A stretch of DNA of 64,000 nt from Hyaloperonospora brassicae (GCA_947650285.1 CANTFL010001350.1:62001-126000); one strand, 5' to 3'; numbered from the stretch's first letter, positions 9,903-20,644 are shown. Program-made: numbers and translations. The notes: a model not told the origin generated them from the sequence alone.

Positions 9903-10653
9903 ATTAATTGGGCGACGTTGATGTCGTATCCACCATTTTCGTGTACATAGCTATCGACCTATCACGCAAGTCACTCGATACACTTTCAGTCCGCCACGTC
10001 GCGCTGACACGAGTAAGGAGTGTAGGAGATAAAATATTGTATGACCTTTCGTTTATTCGCATGGTAACGCCGCATTGCCGGCTCATTATAGCCCAGGTAC
10101 AAAGTAGTGGTGAGGGCCGGAAGCTGGACGACATCAACGTCGAGACCTAGAGATCTGCCCATTTTACTCTTGTTTGTACACAACATGCACGAGAAATTTG
10201 CCCGCTAGCAATTCGATTCGTAACGGCGCATGGCACCAACACCCTGACACAAACGTGAACCCGTAACGTCATCCCTTTTTTCAACACTCCGAACATTTCT
10301 AGGACCAGTTGCAACGCAGAAGCACTTCAAGATAAACTGCTGCTATAGACACAAGGCAGACGTGGTCAGCAGCATCGAGTCCTACCTTTGGCTGCTGCTG
10401 CTCGTGCTGTCCACTTTCTTTGATGATAGCAAGCACCTGGACAACCATTATGAAGCCGTCGATCTGTTTCTACATCCCGCACACGACATACGAACATATT
10501 GATCGAAAGCCACATCTGGTATGCACGTTGGTGCGGCTTTTATCACCATATCGCTCGTGGTTAAACGCACAAAAGCGGCCGAGATACAAAAGTTGAAGTT
10601 GATGAAGAAATGCGGTGTTCAACTATCAATTTTATCACATTTTATTGTAAAAA

Positions 10654-12840
10654 TCACAAGTTCTCGTCTTCTACTGGTATTGGTACAAAAGTTGGCTGCA
10701 ATTTGTCGAGTTCTGCTTGATGGCGCTTGTGGATGCGCTGAATCTCGTCCTCGCATTCCCGCACCTTTTCGCGCAGCTCCTGCACGTGTGACCGAAGTCT
10801 TTCGCATTCTTCAGCATGTTGCCGCTCGCGTCTTTTTCGTGCAGATGGAAGATTATCGCGCTGTTGAGTCTGCGCGATTTGATATTGGGCGCGAATCTGC
10901 TGCAATTGCTCGCGCATCTCGTCCACGACCTCTGCTCGTATACGGACTTCCATCTCCATCTCTCCAGCTCGAACTTGCGCCAACTGTCCTCGAAGCTCTT
11001 CATTTTCCATCTCGAGGTTAGCCTAAGTGTCCGAATTTTGCAAACAAAGACTTAGTAGTTCCAAACACAATGTCATCACTCACCAAATCACTGACACATC
11101 GATAGATACCGTATACAAGTCTCCTTGCATGACCTCCTTTCGTGACTCGATCGGAGACGTCCCCACGTCCACTGTTTTCGGCATAACATCATTACATTTG
11201 ACCGGTCTACGTTGACGCAGTCCAGAGTCACTTTTCCGATGCTCGATTCTGGCTTTCACCGGTGACGAAGTAACACCTGTCGTTGCCTCGATGACGAATC
11301 GTTCCCCGGTCAAGTCCGATGCTTGAAGTGTAGCTTTCTCAGCCAACTGTCGTCTTCTCTTTTTCAGTCGCCCGTCGAGATCGTAGAAAGTCGTAGCAGG
11401 AGCAGCCTTTCTCGGTAAAGACGTGCGTGTCCTCACTAACTCGCGCGCAACGGCACTGTATTTCAGCGTGCGCAAAGTCTCATCAAACTCGTGACAAGAT
11501 GGATTCACAGCTACGATCATCACCAGTGGGCCTTGATCACTTCCTACGAGGCTCTCTTGAAAAAGACGTGCGAGCTTAGATTCGCGAAACGGGACCATCT
11601 TCTGCAAGCTCGGCGGGTGTTGCCTGTTCCAACGCAACGTCTCGAGACAGCGCATAAGATTCATCAGCGATCCGTTGATCTTACTAGCCTCTTGCATGCG
11701 GCGTCCACTTGCGCCGCTTTTAGACCCGCGCTCGGAACCCGCCAGGTCAACGATCGACACTTTGCTGAGCAGATTCGACGCAGAACGCATGGTGTGATAG
11801 TAGAAATGCAGTGTAAAAACGCAGTGACTTCGACTCGAATCTGAGTTGCAATTCGTCTCGGCCATCTGTTTGTGCCGTCGACCCATCTCCAGCATATTCA
11901 TTCCCTCTTCCAGCGTCTCAATCCGCTTCTCAACAGCTCCTCGAACCTGGGTCTTTCCCTCGCAGTCCTGCACACGAAGCGCTCTCCGCTTTTGACGAGC
12001 GGGCGTCAGCAAATCGTATACGTTTTCATTGTAGATCTCCAGGTACGTGACTGTCACTTTTTTTACTGGCTGCGCGGTAGAGTTTCTACAATTTGACAGT
12101 TTTTGCATCACAAATTCGAGAGATTGCGGCAGAACTCCTGGAGCTTCTGCAGAGCCGCTAATTGTGTACGTCTTACCAGAGTTCGTGACCCCATAGGCGA
12201 ACACGAGGCCGCTCTTGCCTTCAAAAGCTGCTTCCAGCACAGGTCTCGTCGTGGCTTCAAAGAGCTCCGTTTGCTGCGTCTCCGACTGAAAAATACGCGA
12301 AAAATGGAAACTCGTGGCGGTGCCAGTGGAGCGATAGGACTGCGACGTCTTTGGCGGCTGCACAAGCAGCGTCACGTCCGACAGCACGCGGAAACACTCC
12401 GACTCGGTGTCAGCACTACCACTGTCCAATGGTCGAAGACGGATCACGATCTGGACTTGATCGTTCGTGTCCTTCACCGTCTGCGCCTTGACCTCCTCGT
12501 TTTGCGCCTCTTTACGGGCCGTTCCTGCGTCTTTTGGGTCCGTTTTTGCGTCTTTTGGGTCCGTTTTTGCGTCGTTTAAGTCCGTTCCTGCGTCGTTTGG
12601 GTCCGTTCCTGCGTCTTTTGGGTCCGTTCCTGCGTCGTTTGGGTCCGTTATTGCGTCTTTTGGGTCGGTTCCAATTCGTTTTGGGTCTTCTTCTTCTTCG
12701 AGCCCTTCGAGTTCGTGCTCGTCCATGACGACGCCATTGAAACTGATTTTGCGTACGACAGATCCAGCGTCCAACACACGTGAGGACGACGAAGTGTCGA
12801 CGTGAGCGCTGTCGTAGCGCTCGCAATCAGCGCGCGCCAT
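10654..12840 (-). CDS. Kinesin-6-like motor protein with C-terminal coiled coil
   Basis: This is a microtubule motor of about 705 aa in two exons: 12840-11092 and 11022-10654. Residues about 125-470 form the kinesin motor domain. The P-loop is GVTNSGKT (residues 217-224), the form seen in KIF20-type kinesin-6 proteins. Switch I is present as NSDSSRSH and switch II as DLAGSERG. The second exon encodes a ~100-residue Glu/Arg/Gln-rich coiled coil. Kinesin-6 proteins act at the central spindle and in cytokinesis, a role inferred here. The ATG at 12840 is chosen over an upstream in-frame GTG. The intron junction is uncertain: a strong GTGAGT at 11083-11078 is out of phase, while GTGATT at 11091-11086 joins in frame to a CTTAG acceptor at 11023. 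A heptapeptide repeat lies near the N-terminus. The gene is divergent from EMC10. Confidence 0.88.
12505..12672 (-). repeat. 21-bp coding minisatellite in the kinesin N-terminus
   Basis: About eight tandem copies of a 21-bp unit encode heptapeptides of the form T-D-P-[KN]-D-A-[GIK], immediately before the motor domain. The copies differ at a few positions, giving Lys/Asn alternation. In-frame multiples of 21 bp would vary protein length without a frameshift. Confidence 0.9.
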
Positions 12841-12995
12841 GTGCACTGAAGAGGAAAGAGCGCGTCTTTTGTCAAAATTGGGGCTCGGCTTTGAAGCTAA
12901 AAAGCGCTTTTTAGAAGAGTGCCCCCGTCGTGTGGACCACTAGTTATTGCAAAGCAATTGACAGACGACACGAAGGAAAAGCCCAACGATAAGAG
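12841..12995. promoter_or_regulatory. 155-bp bidirectional promoter between the kinesin and EMC10 genes
   Basis: The two start codons face away from each other across only 155 bp, so both promoters must share it. On the minus strand the segment around 12885-12874 reads CCCCAATTTTGAC, which contains the CAWTTT core of the oomycete initiator and would place the kinesin transcript start about 35-40 nt before its ATG. I saw no clear initiator for EMC10. Confidence 0.5.
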
Positions 12996-14073
12996 ATGAT
13001 CCCGCTCCGTGTGCTGCTGCTGCTCACTACGGCGTTGTTAGCCGCTTCAGCGTCTGTTGCCCCCTACGCAGTGAAAGGCAACGAGTGCGTCTACTTACCT
13101 GTGTACTTTCCGTCTCCATAGCTGTCCTAATGCCTAACAATGAGCCGTTTGATCTTCGTGTGTACGCCCATTGCCAAAGATACAGTGAGGGAGTCGGCCA
13201 CGAGGTCGAACACGAGCACGTGTTTCCAGCGCTGGACGAGACGGTACAGACCGTGAGGTTTGAACTAGAGCATCAAGTGGACGTCGACGCGCCCTTTACG
13301 TCTCGTGGCGTCGTTGAGATCGTATCGAGGAAGTCGTCTTTGAAGCCCGCCGTCTCGTTCTCGGCGCTGTCGACGCTGAGCAGCGACGACACGGCAAAGC
13401 TCGAGAAGCTGCTGCGTCAAGGACGGCACTATATTGTGCGTGCCAAGGCCGATCCGGACGACCCAGAGTCGCCCTATGCGGTGACGTCTGTGCCCATGTG
13501 CATGCTGGCAGCTACGCAGTTGCGCGAACACTTTGCTTTCCACCTGTCAGACAGTGGCAAGCTCTTGTCGATCGAGTATATCACGCCTTACTTGAATCCG
13601 GAGACGTGTGCTGCTTACCAGACGCAGAGTTTGTCGGATGTGAGCTTTGACCCGACCGGCACGGTCTTGACACCGCAGAACGGTCCCTCGTAAGTGTTTG
13701 GAATCGATGTGCGCACGGTTGGAGGGTTTCTGATCTTGTTGATGGCGTTCTGACGACACGATGCTGCAGCCTTCCCAAGACGATTGTAATCAAGCACGAT
13801 CGCGCTCCTCAGGGCGTCAAACCGGTGCACAGCGAGGACGACAACACTGAAGTCGAACCGCAGAGTCAATCGTTTCTTCGCAAATACGTAGGTGCAAGTT
13901 ATTGGTGTGCATGGTCTGCTACTCTCCTGCACTCACATTACGTTTTGTTGTGCACGTTCTATCAGTGGTACGTCATTCTGCCCATTGTCGTAATGAGTTT
14001 GTTCGGAGGCAATGGCGGAGACGCGCCTGCTGGTGGCGCTCCTGCTCCTGTTGCGGCAGGAAGGCGTCGGTAG
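12996..14073 (+). CDS. EMC10: ER membrane protein complex subunit 10 (EMC10) homologue, four exons
   Basis: EMC10 is a lumenal/membrane subunit of the ER membrane complex, which inserts and stabilises membrane proteins. The model is four exons: 12996-13084, 13186-13689, 13770-13887 and 13966-14073, with GT-AG introns of 101, 80 and 78 bp. All junction phases fit and give 272 aa. Residues 1-20 are a hydrophobic signal peptide. The second exon holds the EMC10 core with its VEHEHVF start and a KLEKLLRQGRHYIVRAK block. The last two exons give SQSFLRKY followed by a transmembrane segment (WYVILPIVVMSLF) and a short Gly/Pro/Ala tail ending in Arg, the arrangement known from animal EMC10. An alternative frame through the first intron is open but lacks the expected N-terminus. 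Confidence 0.85.
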
Positions 14074-14180
14074 AGCGCGGGGTAAGGGACCTTATAGCTG
14101 CGCCATAGTGCCCGGTTGCGACCAGACCCACGTCTATCTCGTATGTCCAGCCATTGTCCCCCTGACGCCGCTGCTCGCCT

Positions 14181-14873
14181 CTACACAATCAAGTTGGTTT
14201 GCTCTTCCTCCTCTTCAACACGGTCCGTGTCTTTGTCCTTCTTTCCAGTTCCTGAGGGTACCGGCCACGTCTGCTGCGCGATCATCTGTCCCCATATCGT
14301 GGCATCTCCAGTCGCCACGACCACTGCCACCGCCGCACCGCGCAGCACAGTCGCTGTCATGGGCACGATATTGCCACATCGTAGTGGATCGCGCTCCAGA
14401 TACGACGGCGGACGGTCCGTAGTCACGGCTTTTGTTCGCCAACAGTCTGGAGCCCGCTCTCTCTTGCCCACAAGAGTCGTCTGGTCCACTACGCAGTCAC
14501 CTGAGCACTCGACAACGCGCAGGTCTGCCCCCGCGACGTCTCCAGCCTTGAGCTCGACCACGTCTCCGTGCACGAGACTCATCGCGTCCATCCGCAGCCG
14601 TCGGGTGCTCTGCTGTCCACCGCTTTCCAGCACTTGGCGACGCACGGTGGACTCCCGAGGCAGCGCCTTCTGGTACAGCTGCATCGACGCGCGGCGCAGG
14701 AGACACGGCAGCAGACAGCAGACCCACGACGGGCAGTCCACAGGCGGCGTCACGCGGTTCGCGCCGTACAATGTGCGACGCGTCATCGCGTCGTCTCGAG
14801 AGAGACCGAGCGCGACGTTTACGCCCCTTTCGGCCACGAAATCGGCGACAGTTGCAGGTCGTTGGTAGGCGGT
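14181..14873 (-). pseudogene. Truncated P-type ATPase (Na/K- or cation-ATPase-like N-terminus and actuator part)
   Basis: About 230 codons match the beginning of a P2-type cation ATPase: a GLSRDDA...LYGAN...TPP N-terminal motif, the MLPRES-like entry to the actuator domain (ALPREST), a GD.VELKAGD strand and a TLVG variant of the conserved TGE loop, then VVVATGD. The first transmembrane hairpin is missing between the N-terminus and the actuator. The conserved Glu of TGE is not retained as TGES. No phosphorylation (DKTG), nucleotide-binding or later membrane part follows. The 3' side runs straight into the convergent EMC10 gene 107 bp away. A CGTAG acceptor at 14878-14874 suggests a 5' intron, but I could not place the first exon. 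It is most likely a gene remnant; a short expressed protein is possible. Confidence 0.7.
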
Positions 14874-17600
14874 CTACGAGCATCGAGAAGCAGGCGGCCC
14901 CCGCATGGGTTCAAACAGCACGAGGCGTCAAAGGCGTTCAAAGGCGAAGATGCAGACCACGAACCTGTGCTGGTTCGCTCCTTTTCATGATCCGGTGCGG
15001 GATACCGTCTGGACGAAAAGATGTGCTGGTGGGAGGGACTTGCGTTAAATGGGCGGAACGAGGCGCGCTCTGTGTCCAAACTTTGCAGCCCCAAAGCTGT
15101 TTTCGCACGAGATGTGATTACTGGCAAGGACGGCGTCTCGCTGCGAGACCTGATGGAATAAAGAGCCGCTCGAGTAGAGACTAACAAGAGAGCAGACACG
15201 TGGTCTTGTTTGTCTGGTGCACGTACGAGTAGCCGCAGCTGCTGTGTGGACTACTCATAAAGTGCTCGGTCCTGCTCAAAATCGAGCTCTTCAACTAGAG
15301 CTGGTACCGTCGTACCCGGCCTTGGAAGCGCGAGTGCTTCTGCTTTGCTCGCGAAAGATCAAAGTACGTGGATCATTTCGACCGCTCTGCAGGCACATGT
15401 TACCCAACAACTTGGTTTGGCTTGCAAGGGCCGTTCTGTAAGCTCGAGGGCCGTGCGATTCAGCGAGAAAGATGTGCGAGTTTACACGATTTTTCATTGT
15501 CCTTAAAGGTAGCAGCGTCGAATAGTCCCGAGCGCCTCTGCCGATTAAGAGTGGATGGTTTGAGGAAGACCGGAGAAGAGGTGAAGAGAGAAGAAGTAGG
15601 AATGTAAAACAAAGGTAGCTTATCGTTGATGCGAGAAGAGTGGATGGTCGCTTTGTCGATCAAGGCGTACACTTTTACAGGTGAGTTATGAATCATAGGG
15701 GTGAAGCACTGAAGTGATAAATGTTGACCAAGTGAGTCGACGATTGTCGGTTCTGTCGAACAGGAAGCATCCGTCATGTGACAACCCGAGCACTTAAGAT
15801 CGGCGTTGGCGTTGCATTGAGCCCGGACAAATACAAGGTGGCAACGCAATAGTATCCGATGAAGAACGTGTACCACATTTATTTCGTAGACGTCTTGAAT
15901 CGATTCAAAGTGCGATTGTAACATGGCTAATTGCAAATGCAAGGAGTAAAGACGTCAAGGCTATCGCAAAGGTGCGCTTGATTATTCTTGCACATTGCCG
16001 CGAAGACGCATCCAAGCAAGGAAGTGCAGTCTTTCTTAGTAACGACGTCGAGCAGACGCAACTCGACGCTAGTAAGTATGCCCGCAATACCCCCCCTTCG
16101 ATTGTCAATCTTGGTCAGCCTCTATGTGGGGCCAGCCTTCTCGATCGCGTGAACTCCACGTAATCTGCTGTTGTCTTGACAGTCGAGAGGGGTTGCGAGT
16201 TTCCAGCTCGGAATAGCCACGTTTGTCTTTTTTTGCCCAGATGCTCGATCTACGGAGAATGTCAAAAAATTGGTCACAGGCAAGCAACTGGCTCACGCTT
16301 CTTAGTAGTTACTGCATCCATGTCTGCGGCAGTGATGACTTTGCTTAATGCCACGAACTTGCTCGTAGGATCCCAGATACGGACAAGTGTAATATCGTCG
16401 TTGAGCTGCAGATGAGCCCACGAAAGGACGCAACGGTATGAATGGAATCGGCCATAGCTGCATGACAACTTTACTCGTACCTGTCAACTCTACAACAGTG
16501 GCTCACGTCAGTGATGAACGTTTCTTAGAATAAGACAGTGGCTCACAGACGAATGATGAAAGTGATGCCTACACTGGTGGGTGCAAAAATTGTTTATGTG
16601 CAGGTTTGAATTCAATGTTGCGATCTATGACTAAGCTACTGAAGCTATTGATGCCGTCCATCAATAGCTTGACCGTCATTGCAAAGTAGGTATGGACGTT
16701 TGAGTGCAGCCACGACGATAGCACGCGCAACCATGCAAGGCGGTGTTTAGCTAATATGACTCCGCTTTTTCAAGCTTCTGTACATAAAGCTGAACAAAGA
16801 ACTGTGCGATTTGCGGTTGACAATAGACGAAAAACCGAGACAGGACGACAAATGCACGACACCCGGATCTCCATGATTACGCGAGTAAGACGGCACGAGA
16901 TACGACGATGTTCGACTATTTTTGTTGTTGAAGGTAAGATATATTAAAGTAGAACGATGTTCGACGATTGCAGTTTCGGCGCTTCACAACCGCACAGTGC
17001 TGCTGAGCGTTGGACAGAATATCATCGTTCGCCCAAAATGTGTCACACGCATCGGACATTCATCGTAAACACCGTCGTCAAAGTTGCTGCTCGGGATTCT
17101 ACTTCTTGTTGTGGCGGAATTTGTTATTCGTCATAAAAATTGAGCTAGCACTTACCTACGTGTCTGTCGCTTAAGCACTTAGGTGGGCCAAACACAAGAC
17201 CATGTCACGTGACGACTCAACGCTTCGTTAGATTGGTGCAAAAGAGCTACTGTGTATGTATAGAAACAAGAAATGACATGGATCAACATAGAGCATACCG
17301 TAACTGCATGGCCTTTCAAGCTTGTTGACTGGACGTCTCTCTATTACTTGCGTGAACTTCAGCCTGTTGTCACAGCACTGGCAAATGTACCCACTCCTAA
17401 ACGAACAGTAGATAAAGGCAATGACAAGGCAACAATTTGTCATAATATAGTTGATGTGACTAGATTCACGTTGTTATATGAGCCTGTAAAACCTAGGACG
17501 CCCTACCAATCGCTGTACACTTGCACCTTGCACGCGACCATCAATGCAACGAGACGTCTTAGTGCGCGCCACTCGTTGACGCCGGCAGCTTGTAATTACC
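14874..17600. other. Intergenic region without a confident gene
   Basis: Moderate GC content and several open frames occur, the longest being a Cys-containing minus-strand frame of 160 codons (15942-15460). I recognise no domain in any of them. The 5' exon of the P-type ATPase relic may lie in 14890-15200. A 162-codon plus-strand frame at 17273-17761 overlaps the effector candidate antisense and is treated as its shadow. Confidence 0.4.
15460..15942 (-). CDS. Uncertain 160-aa Cys-containing open frame
   Basis: The frame has a cluster CNANADLKCSGCHMTDASC that looks like part of a metal-binding site, but there is no full known zinc-finger pattern. No promoter element or supporting splice site was found. 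It could be an exon of a decayed gene or chance. Confidence 0.2.
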   Translation of the reverse strand: MHLQLAMLQSHFESIQDVYEINVVHVLHRILLRCHLVFVRAQCNANADLKCSGCHMTDASCSTEPTIVDSLGQHLSLQCFTPMIHNSPVKVYALIDKATIHSSRINDKLPLFYIPTSSLFTSSPVFLKPSTLNRQRRSGLFDAATFKDNEKSCKLAHLSR

Positions 17601-18617
17601 TTATTGCCAACTTATCATCGCACCTTCATAAAATTCTTTGTACGCTTCGTACTTCAGTCGTTCATCGATTTGCTCAAGTCTCATCGCTGGAGGGTCTGAG
17701 GCCAGGGGGGGGCGTAGTCCTAGCGCGCTCTCATAATGTTTTGGTTCAATGTGGTTCTTGAAGAGCACATCATGCGTCGCTGTTTTAGCTGCAATTAAGC
17801 TCTTAGCACGATCAACCATCACGTCAAACTGTTTCGCTGTCGCCTTTTTGGGTTCTCTGACGCCAGACTGAAGCGATGCCGCCCTTTTCGGGACCCGGTG
17901 GTCAGACTGATGCGCTTCCGCAATTTGCGGGGCCTGGTGGTCAGACTGATGCGATGCCACCCTTTTCGGGACCCGGTGGTCAGACCGATGCGCTTCCGCA
18001 ATTAACGGGACCCGGTGGTCAGACTGATGCGCTTCCGCAATTTGCGGGGCCCTGACGCCAGACTGAAGCGATGCCGCCCTTTTCGGGACCCGGTGGTCAG
18101 ACTGATGCGCTTCCGCAATTCGCGGGGCCTGGTGGTCAGACTGATGCGATGCCACCCTTTTCGGGACCCGGTGGTCAGACCGATGCGCTTCCGCAATTAA
18201 CGGGACCCCGTGTTCAGACTGATGCGCTTTCGCAACCCGCGGGGCCCGGCCGAAGATGTTCTTGATCCTCGATATCACGGCGGATATCCGACTTCTCAAC
18301 GCTTTGACAAGCTTTGCGTTCTGCACCTTCTTAAACGGGTTACTGAATCGAAACGACTTCTTGAATCCAGACATCATTCTGTAGAAGGTCTCTTTCATAC
18401 TCGCAGAAGAGTGCGAGATTCCCCTCTCCTCACGAAAGGTTGGCTTGGAAGAGTCAGCCACGAGAAAGTCCCATTCGCCGTCATGTTCCGACCGGGTGGC
18501 TTGATCCAGGGTCGGTGTCATCGACTCGACTGGCTTCCCAACGGCTGGAGCCGACAGAGCGTCACTACTGCCAGACGCCATGAGCGCGAGCACGAGTAGG
18601 AGCAAGCACTTGCTCAT
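17601..18617 (-). CDS. Secreted repeat protein with EER motif, RxLR-like effector candidate
   Basis: This single-exon gene encodes 338 aa. The ATG at 18617 is preferred over an upstream one because it starts a clear signal peptide (MSKCLLLLVLALMASGSSDA). An acidic stretch and an EER motif at residues 63-65 (FREERG) follow, the place where oomycete translocated effectors carry RxLR-EER. The RxLR half is not recognisable. Residues about 75-128 are basic and helical, and residues 129-258 are ten 13-residue repeats. The C-terminus (about 260-338) is unique and charged. It is expected to be secreted from the pathogen; entry into plant cells is only inferred. The gene sits next to transposons, as is common for such effectors. 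The upstream 38 codons in frame are probably 5' UTR. Confidence 0.75.
   Translation of the reverse strand: MSKCLLLLVLALMASGSSDALSAPAVGKPVESMTPTLDQATRSEHDGEWDFLVADSSKPTFREERGISHSSASMKETFYRMMSGFKKSFRFSNPFKKVQNAKLVKALRSRISAVISRIKNIFGRAPRVAKAHQSEHGVPLIAEAHRSDHRVPKRVASHQSDHQAPRIAEAHQSDHRVPKRAASLQSGVRAPQIAEAHQSDHRVPLIAEAHRSDHRVPKRVASHQSDHQAPQIAEAHQSDHRVPKRAASLQSGVREPKKATAKQFDVMVDRAKSLIAAKTATHDVLFKNHIEPKHYESALGLRPPLASDPPAMRLEQIDERLKYEAYKEFYEGAMISWQ
17844..18233 (-). repeat. Nested tandem repeat: 10 x 39 bp arranged as 2 x 195 bp inside the effector gene
   Basis: Ten 13-codon units follow patterns such as AEAHQSDHRVPKR, VASHQSDHQAPRI and AASLQSGVRAPQI. The order of unit types in the first five units is repeated in the next five, so a five-unit block of 195 bp was duplicated as a whole. 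The two blocks are nearly identical, which indicates a recent event. Confidence 0.92.
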
Positions 18618-18890
18618 TGTAGCACGTAGCGTTGTCAGTCGGAGAGCTTTGGACACGAAGTCTCGACACGAAGTGTAGGCACAGAGTTGAATCAGAAGTG
18701 AGAGTTTGGCACGATGCGGGTGGTGGTACAAGAATCGCTAAGTACGGGGGGAGCCAGCCGCCTCGGGGTGATGCTACGTTGGACCAGCTTTTCAACCCTG
18801 GTCTTCGAGTGACAGCCGATGTAGCGGAAGACGAGCATCTGCAGATGTACTGGCTATGCTGCACACCTCAATGTGGACCAAATGCATCGC

Positions 18891-19028
18891 AGGACGAGTT
18901 AAACATCCACAACTGAAAGACTCCCTGTCCCCAAGTCTATCCCCAACTACACAAAGACATATAATCAGTTATTTTCGGTCGTAATTTGTGCTCGTCTTGA
19001 CAGATGGCAAAACGGCAGCGGTACATAG
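18891..19028. repeat. Left TIR of the MULE
   Basis: This is the inverted partner of 20645-20782. Matching blocks include GTCCCCAAGT, CCCCAACTACACAAAGACAT and GTAATTTGTGCTCGTCTTGA. Confidence 0.9.
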
Positions 19029-19389
19029 CACCGAGTTCTACGCTAAGAGAAGCTCAAAGAACACAAATAAGCTTATAGGAAAACCACGACCCCGCCCGGG
19101 TCCCCGCCGTTTCAAGAGGAGGCGAATGAGCCCATAAAGTCGAGCCTTACATGCAATGTGTCACCTCTAGCCGCAATTGCATTCCTATGAATGTACGCGG
19201 ACCTACGTAAACGAAACCATCGGAATAAGGTAGGACCGTGATCCGCCTACGGCATACAAATTGAGGCTCTGACAAGTAGCTAATCATTTCTTCTGCAACT
19301 TCAGGGCGATGTGTAAAAGTTGAGGAGCTGTCCTGCGACTAAGCACACTTTCTGGCCGAACAAGATGTAAATGGTATTGGTTTTGTATA

Positions 19390-19981
19390 CTAGTGACGCA
19401 TATTCATGATGTCCCTTGCTATTAGTCTGCACTCTCCATTATACTTGGCCCCGAGATTCTCTAGTATCGATGGGGTACTTGTCCGAGCTTTAATTAAATC
19501 CATGACAAAAGCGTTCTGTTCTTTGGTTGCATGACGAGCACTGGGATAATGGCATATATTATCTGCTGGGGGGTGATTGTGCAGTCCATGCACGGTAATC
19601 TGGTAAGCGATACCACACAGGTCGATACGGCAAGACCATTTGCAATCTGTTAAACGACTCCGGGTGTTTCTTTCAATGACGCGGTCCTTGCTGCCGGATC
19701 CAGCGCTGGCACAGATGATATACCAAGTCTTTCGAAACAGCTTTCCTGTCCGGGTGCTGACTTCATCCGCCGCTCTGTTCTGATAATGTCGCCGTTTAAC
19801 CTTTGGCAAGAAGCCTCTATGACCACATTCCTCGAAAAGAGCTTTGAAAGCAGCGTCGGGACTTAAAAAGTCTTTTTAACAACATGGCCGTGCAGCTTGT
19901 CGGCCACTCTTTCTAGCTGTGTGAGAAGCGATTCATGGGAGGTTAACGTGCCCGGTTCCGCTTTCCTCTCTGAGTCCATAC
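19390..19981 (-). pseudogene. FAR1-type MULE transposase N-terminus, frameshifted and truncated
   Basis: The ATG at 19981 begins a short helical segment ending in HVVKKTF. A one-nucleotide length change in a T/A run near 19868 moves the frame. The -1-shifted frame continues as LSPDAAFKALFEECG into a FAR1/WRKY-GCM1-like DNA-binding domain with the RSRLTDCKWSCRI and HGLHNHPP motifs (Cys and paired His ligands). It continues through HPSAR- and E.N-like segments typical of MULE transposases and ends at a stop at 19390. The DDE catalytic core and SWIM finger are absent. Confidence 0.75.
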
Positions 19982-20351
19982 CAGCTAAATTAGGTATATC
20001 TGCAATAATCGCTTGATCGGAATCGAAAAAGTCTTGCACTCACTCTCCAAATAATTGAGCTTGAAATAGATGCCATTACCATGAGCAACGTGCAATAAAT
20101 TTTGACTCTGACTTAAGTTTCTGTCATGCCCTTCAGAATCGCATCTGGCCTTCGCTCTAGTAGTGGTCACACATAGTATCGGCTTTCTACTTACATCCGA
20201 CACGTCAGGCCGCAAGTTGCCATCAACCTCGGACTGCTGACGATGCGTTTTCGAGCTGTCTTTGTATAGATGTCGAATATCCGTCCAGAAACCTGAATCC
20301 AGTAGATATATAAGTCGCGATAGGATCGAATGACGGTAAACAGTAAGGTTT

Positions 20352-20520
20352 GCAGCACGTACCTAGCTCAAACCTGTATGTCGTCAGTGCTGCACCTTGG
20401 ATCGAATCTGTATTACGTTAGTGTAGCCCCTTGGCTCGTACTTGTCTTATGTCAGTGCAGCACCTAGGATCGAACTTGTCTCACGTCAGTGCCGTAGTTT
20501 AGCTCGTATTTCTTGGTGTT
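20352..20520. repeat. 34-bp minisatellite inside the MULE
   Basis: Five tandem 34-bp units start at 20352, 20386, 20420, 20454 and 20488, most beginning AGTG and containing a TTGGATCGAA- or TTGGCTCGTA-like core. The first and last copies are more diverged. Subterminal repeats of this kind can bind transposase, but that is inference. Confidence 0.8.
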
Positions 20521-20644
20521 TTTTCCAACCGCTAAGACGTAACGTTTAGCACTTGTGTGTGGGGGAGCCTTTATATATACATATTCATATATAGATTTAT
20601 ACATATTAATATACATATATTCGTATTGATCGCAAGACGCAAGG

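Larger units (their letters stand above)
7560..10653. other. Intergenic region without a confident gene; small hairpins and possible minus-strand relics
   Basis: Composition is balanced, unlike the AT-rich spacers further right, so decayed genes are plausible. Minus-strand frames at 9090-8827 (Cys-rich, 87 aa) and about 9440-9198 (acidic, ends in a natural-looking TAG) have protein-like composition. Neither has a recognised domain, a proper start or convincing splice sites. Two hairpins stand out: 9838-9902 and 8933-8965 (11-bp perfect arms, 11-nt loop). Confidence 0.4.

Noticed and set aside
12103..12579. 158-codon plus-strand frame over the kinesin gene
   Set aside because: It is antisense to the conserved motor domain and the heptapeptide repeat.
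17273..17761. 162-codon plus-strand frame next to the effector candidate
   Set aside because: It overlaps the 3' end of the effector antisense and shows no domain; the part before the overlap has no protein features.
17844..18233. Regular 39-bp repeats that could suggest a CRISPR array
   Set aside because: The repeats are contiguous, without spacers, in frame with a signal-peptide protein, in a eukaryotic genome.
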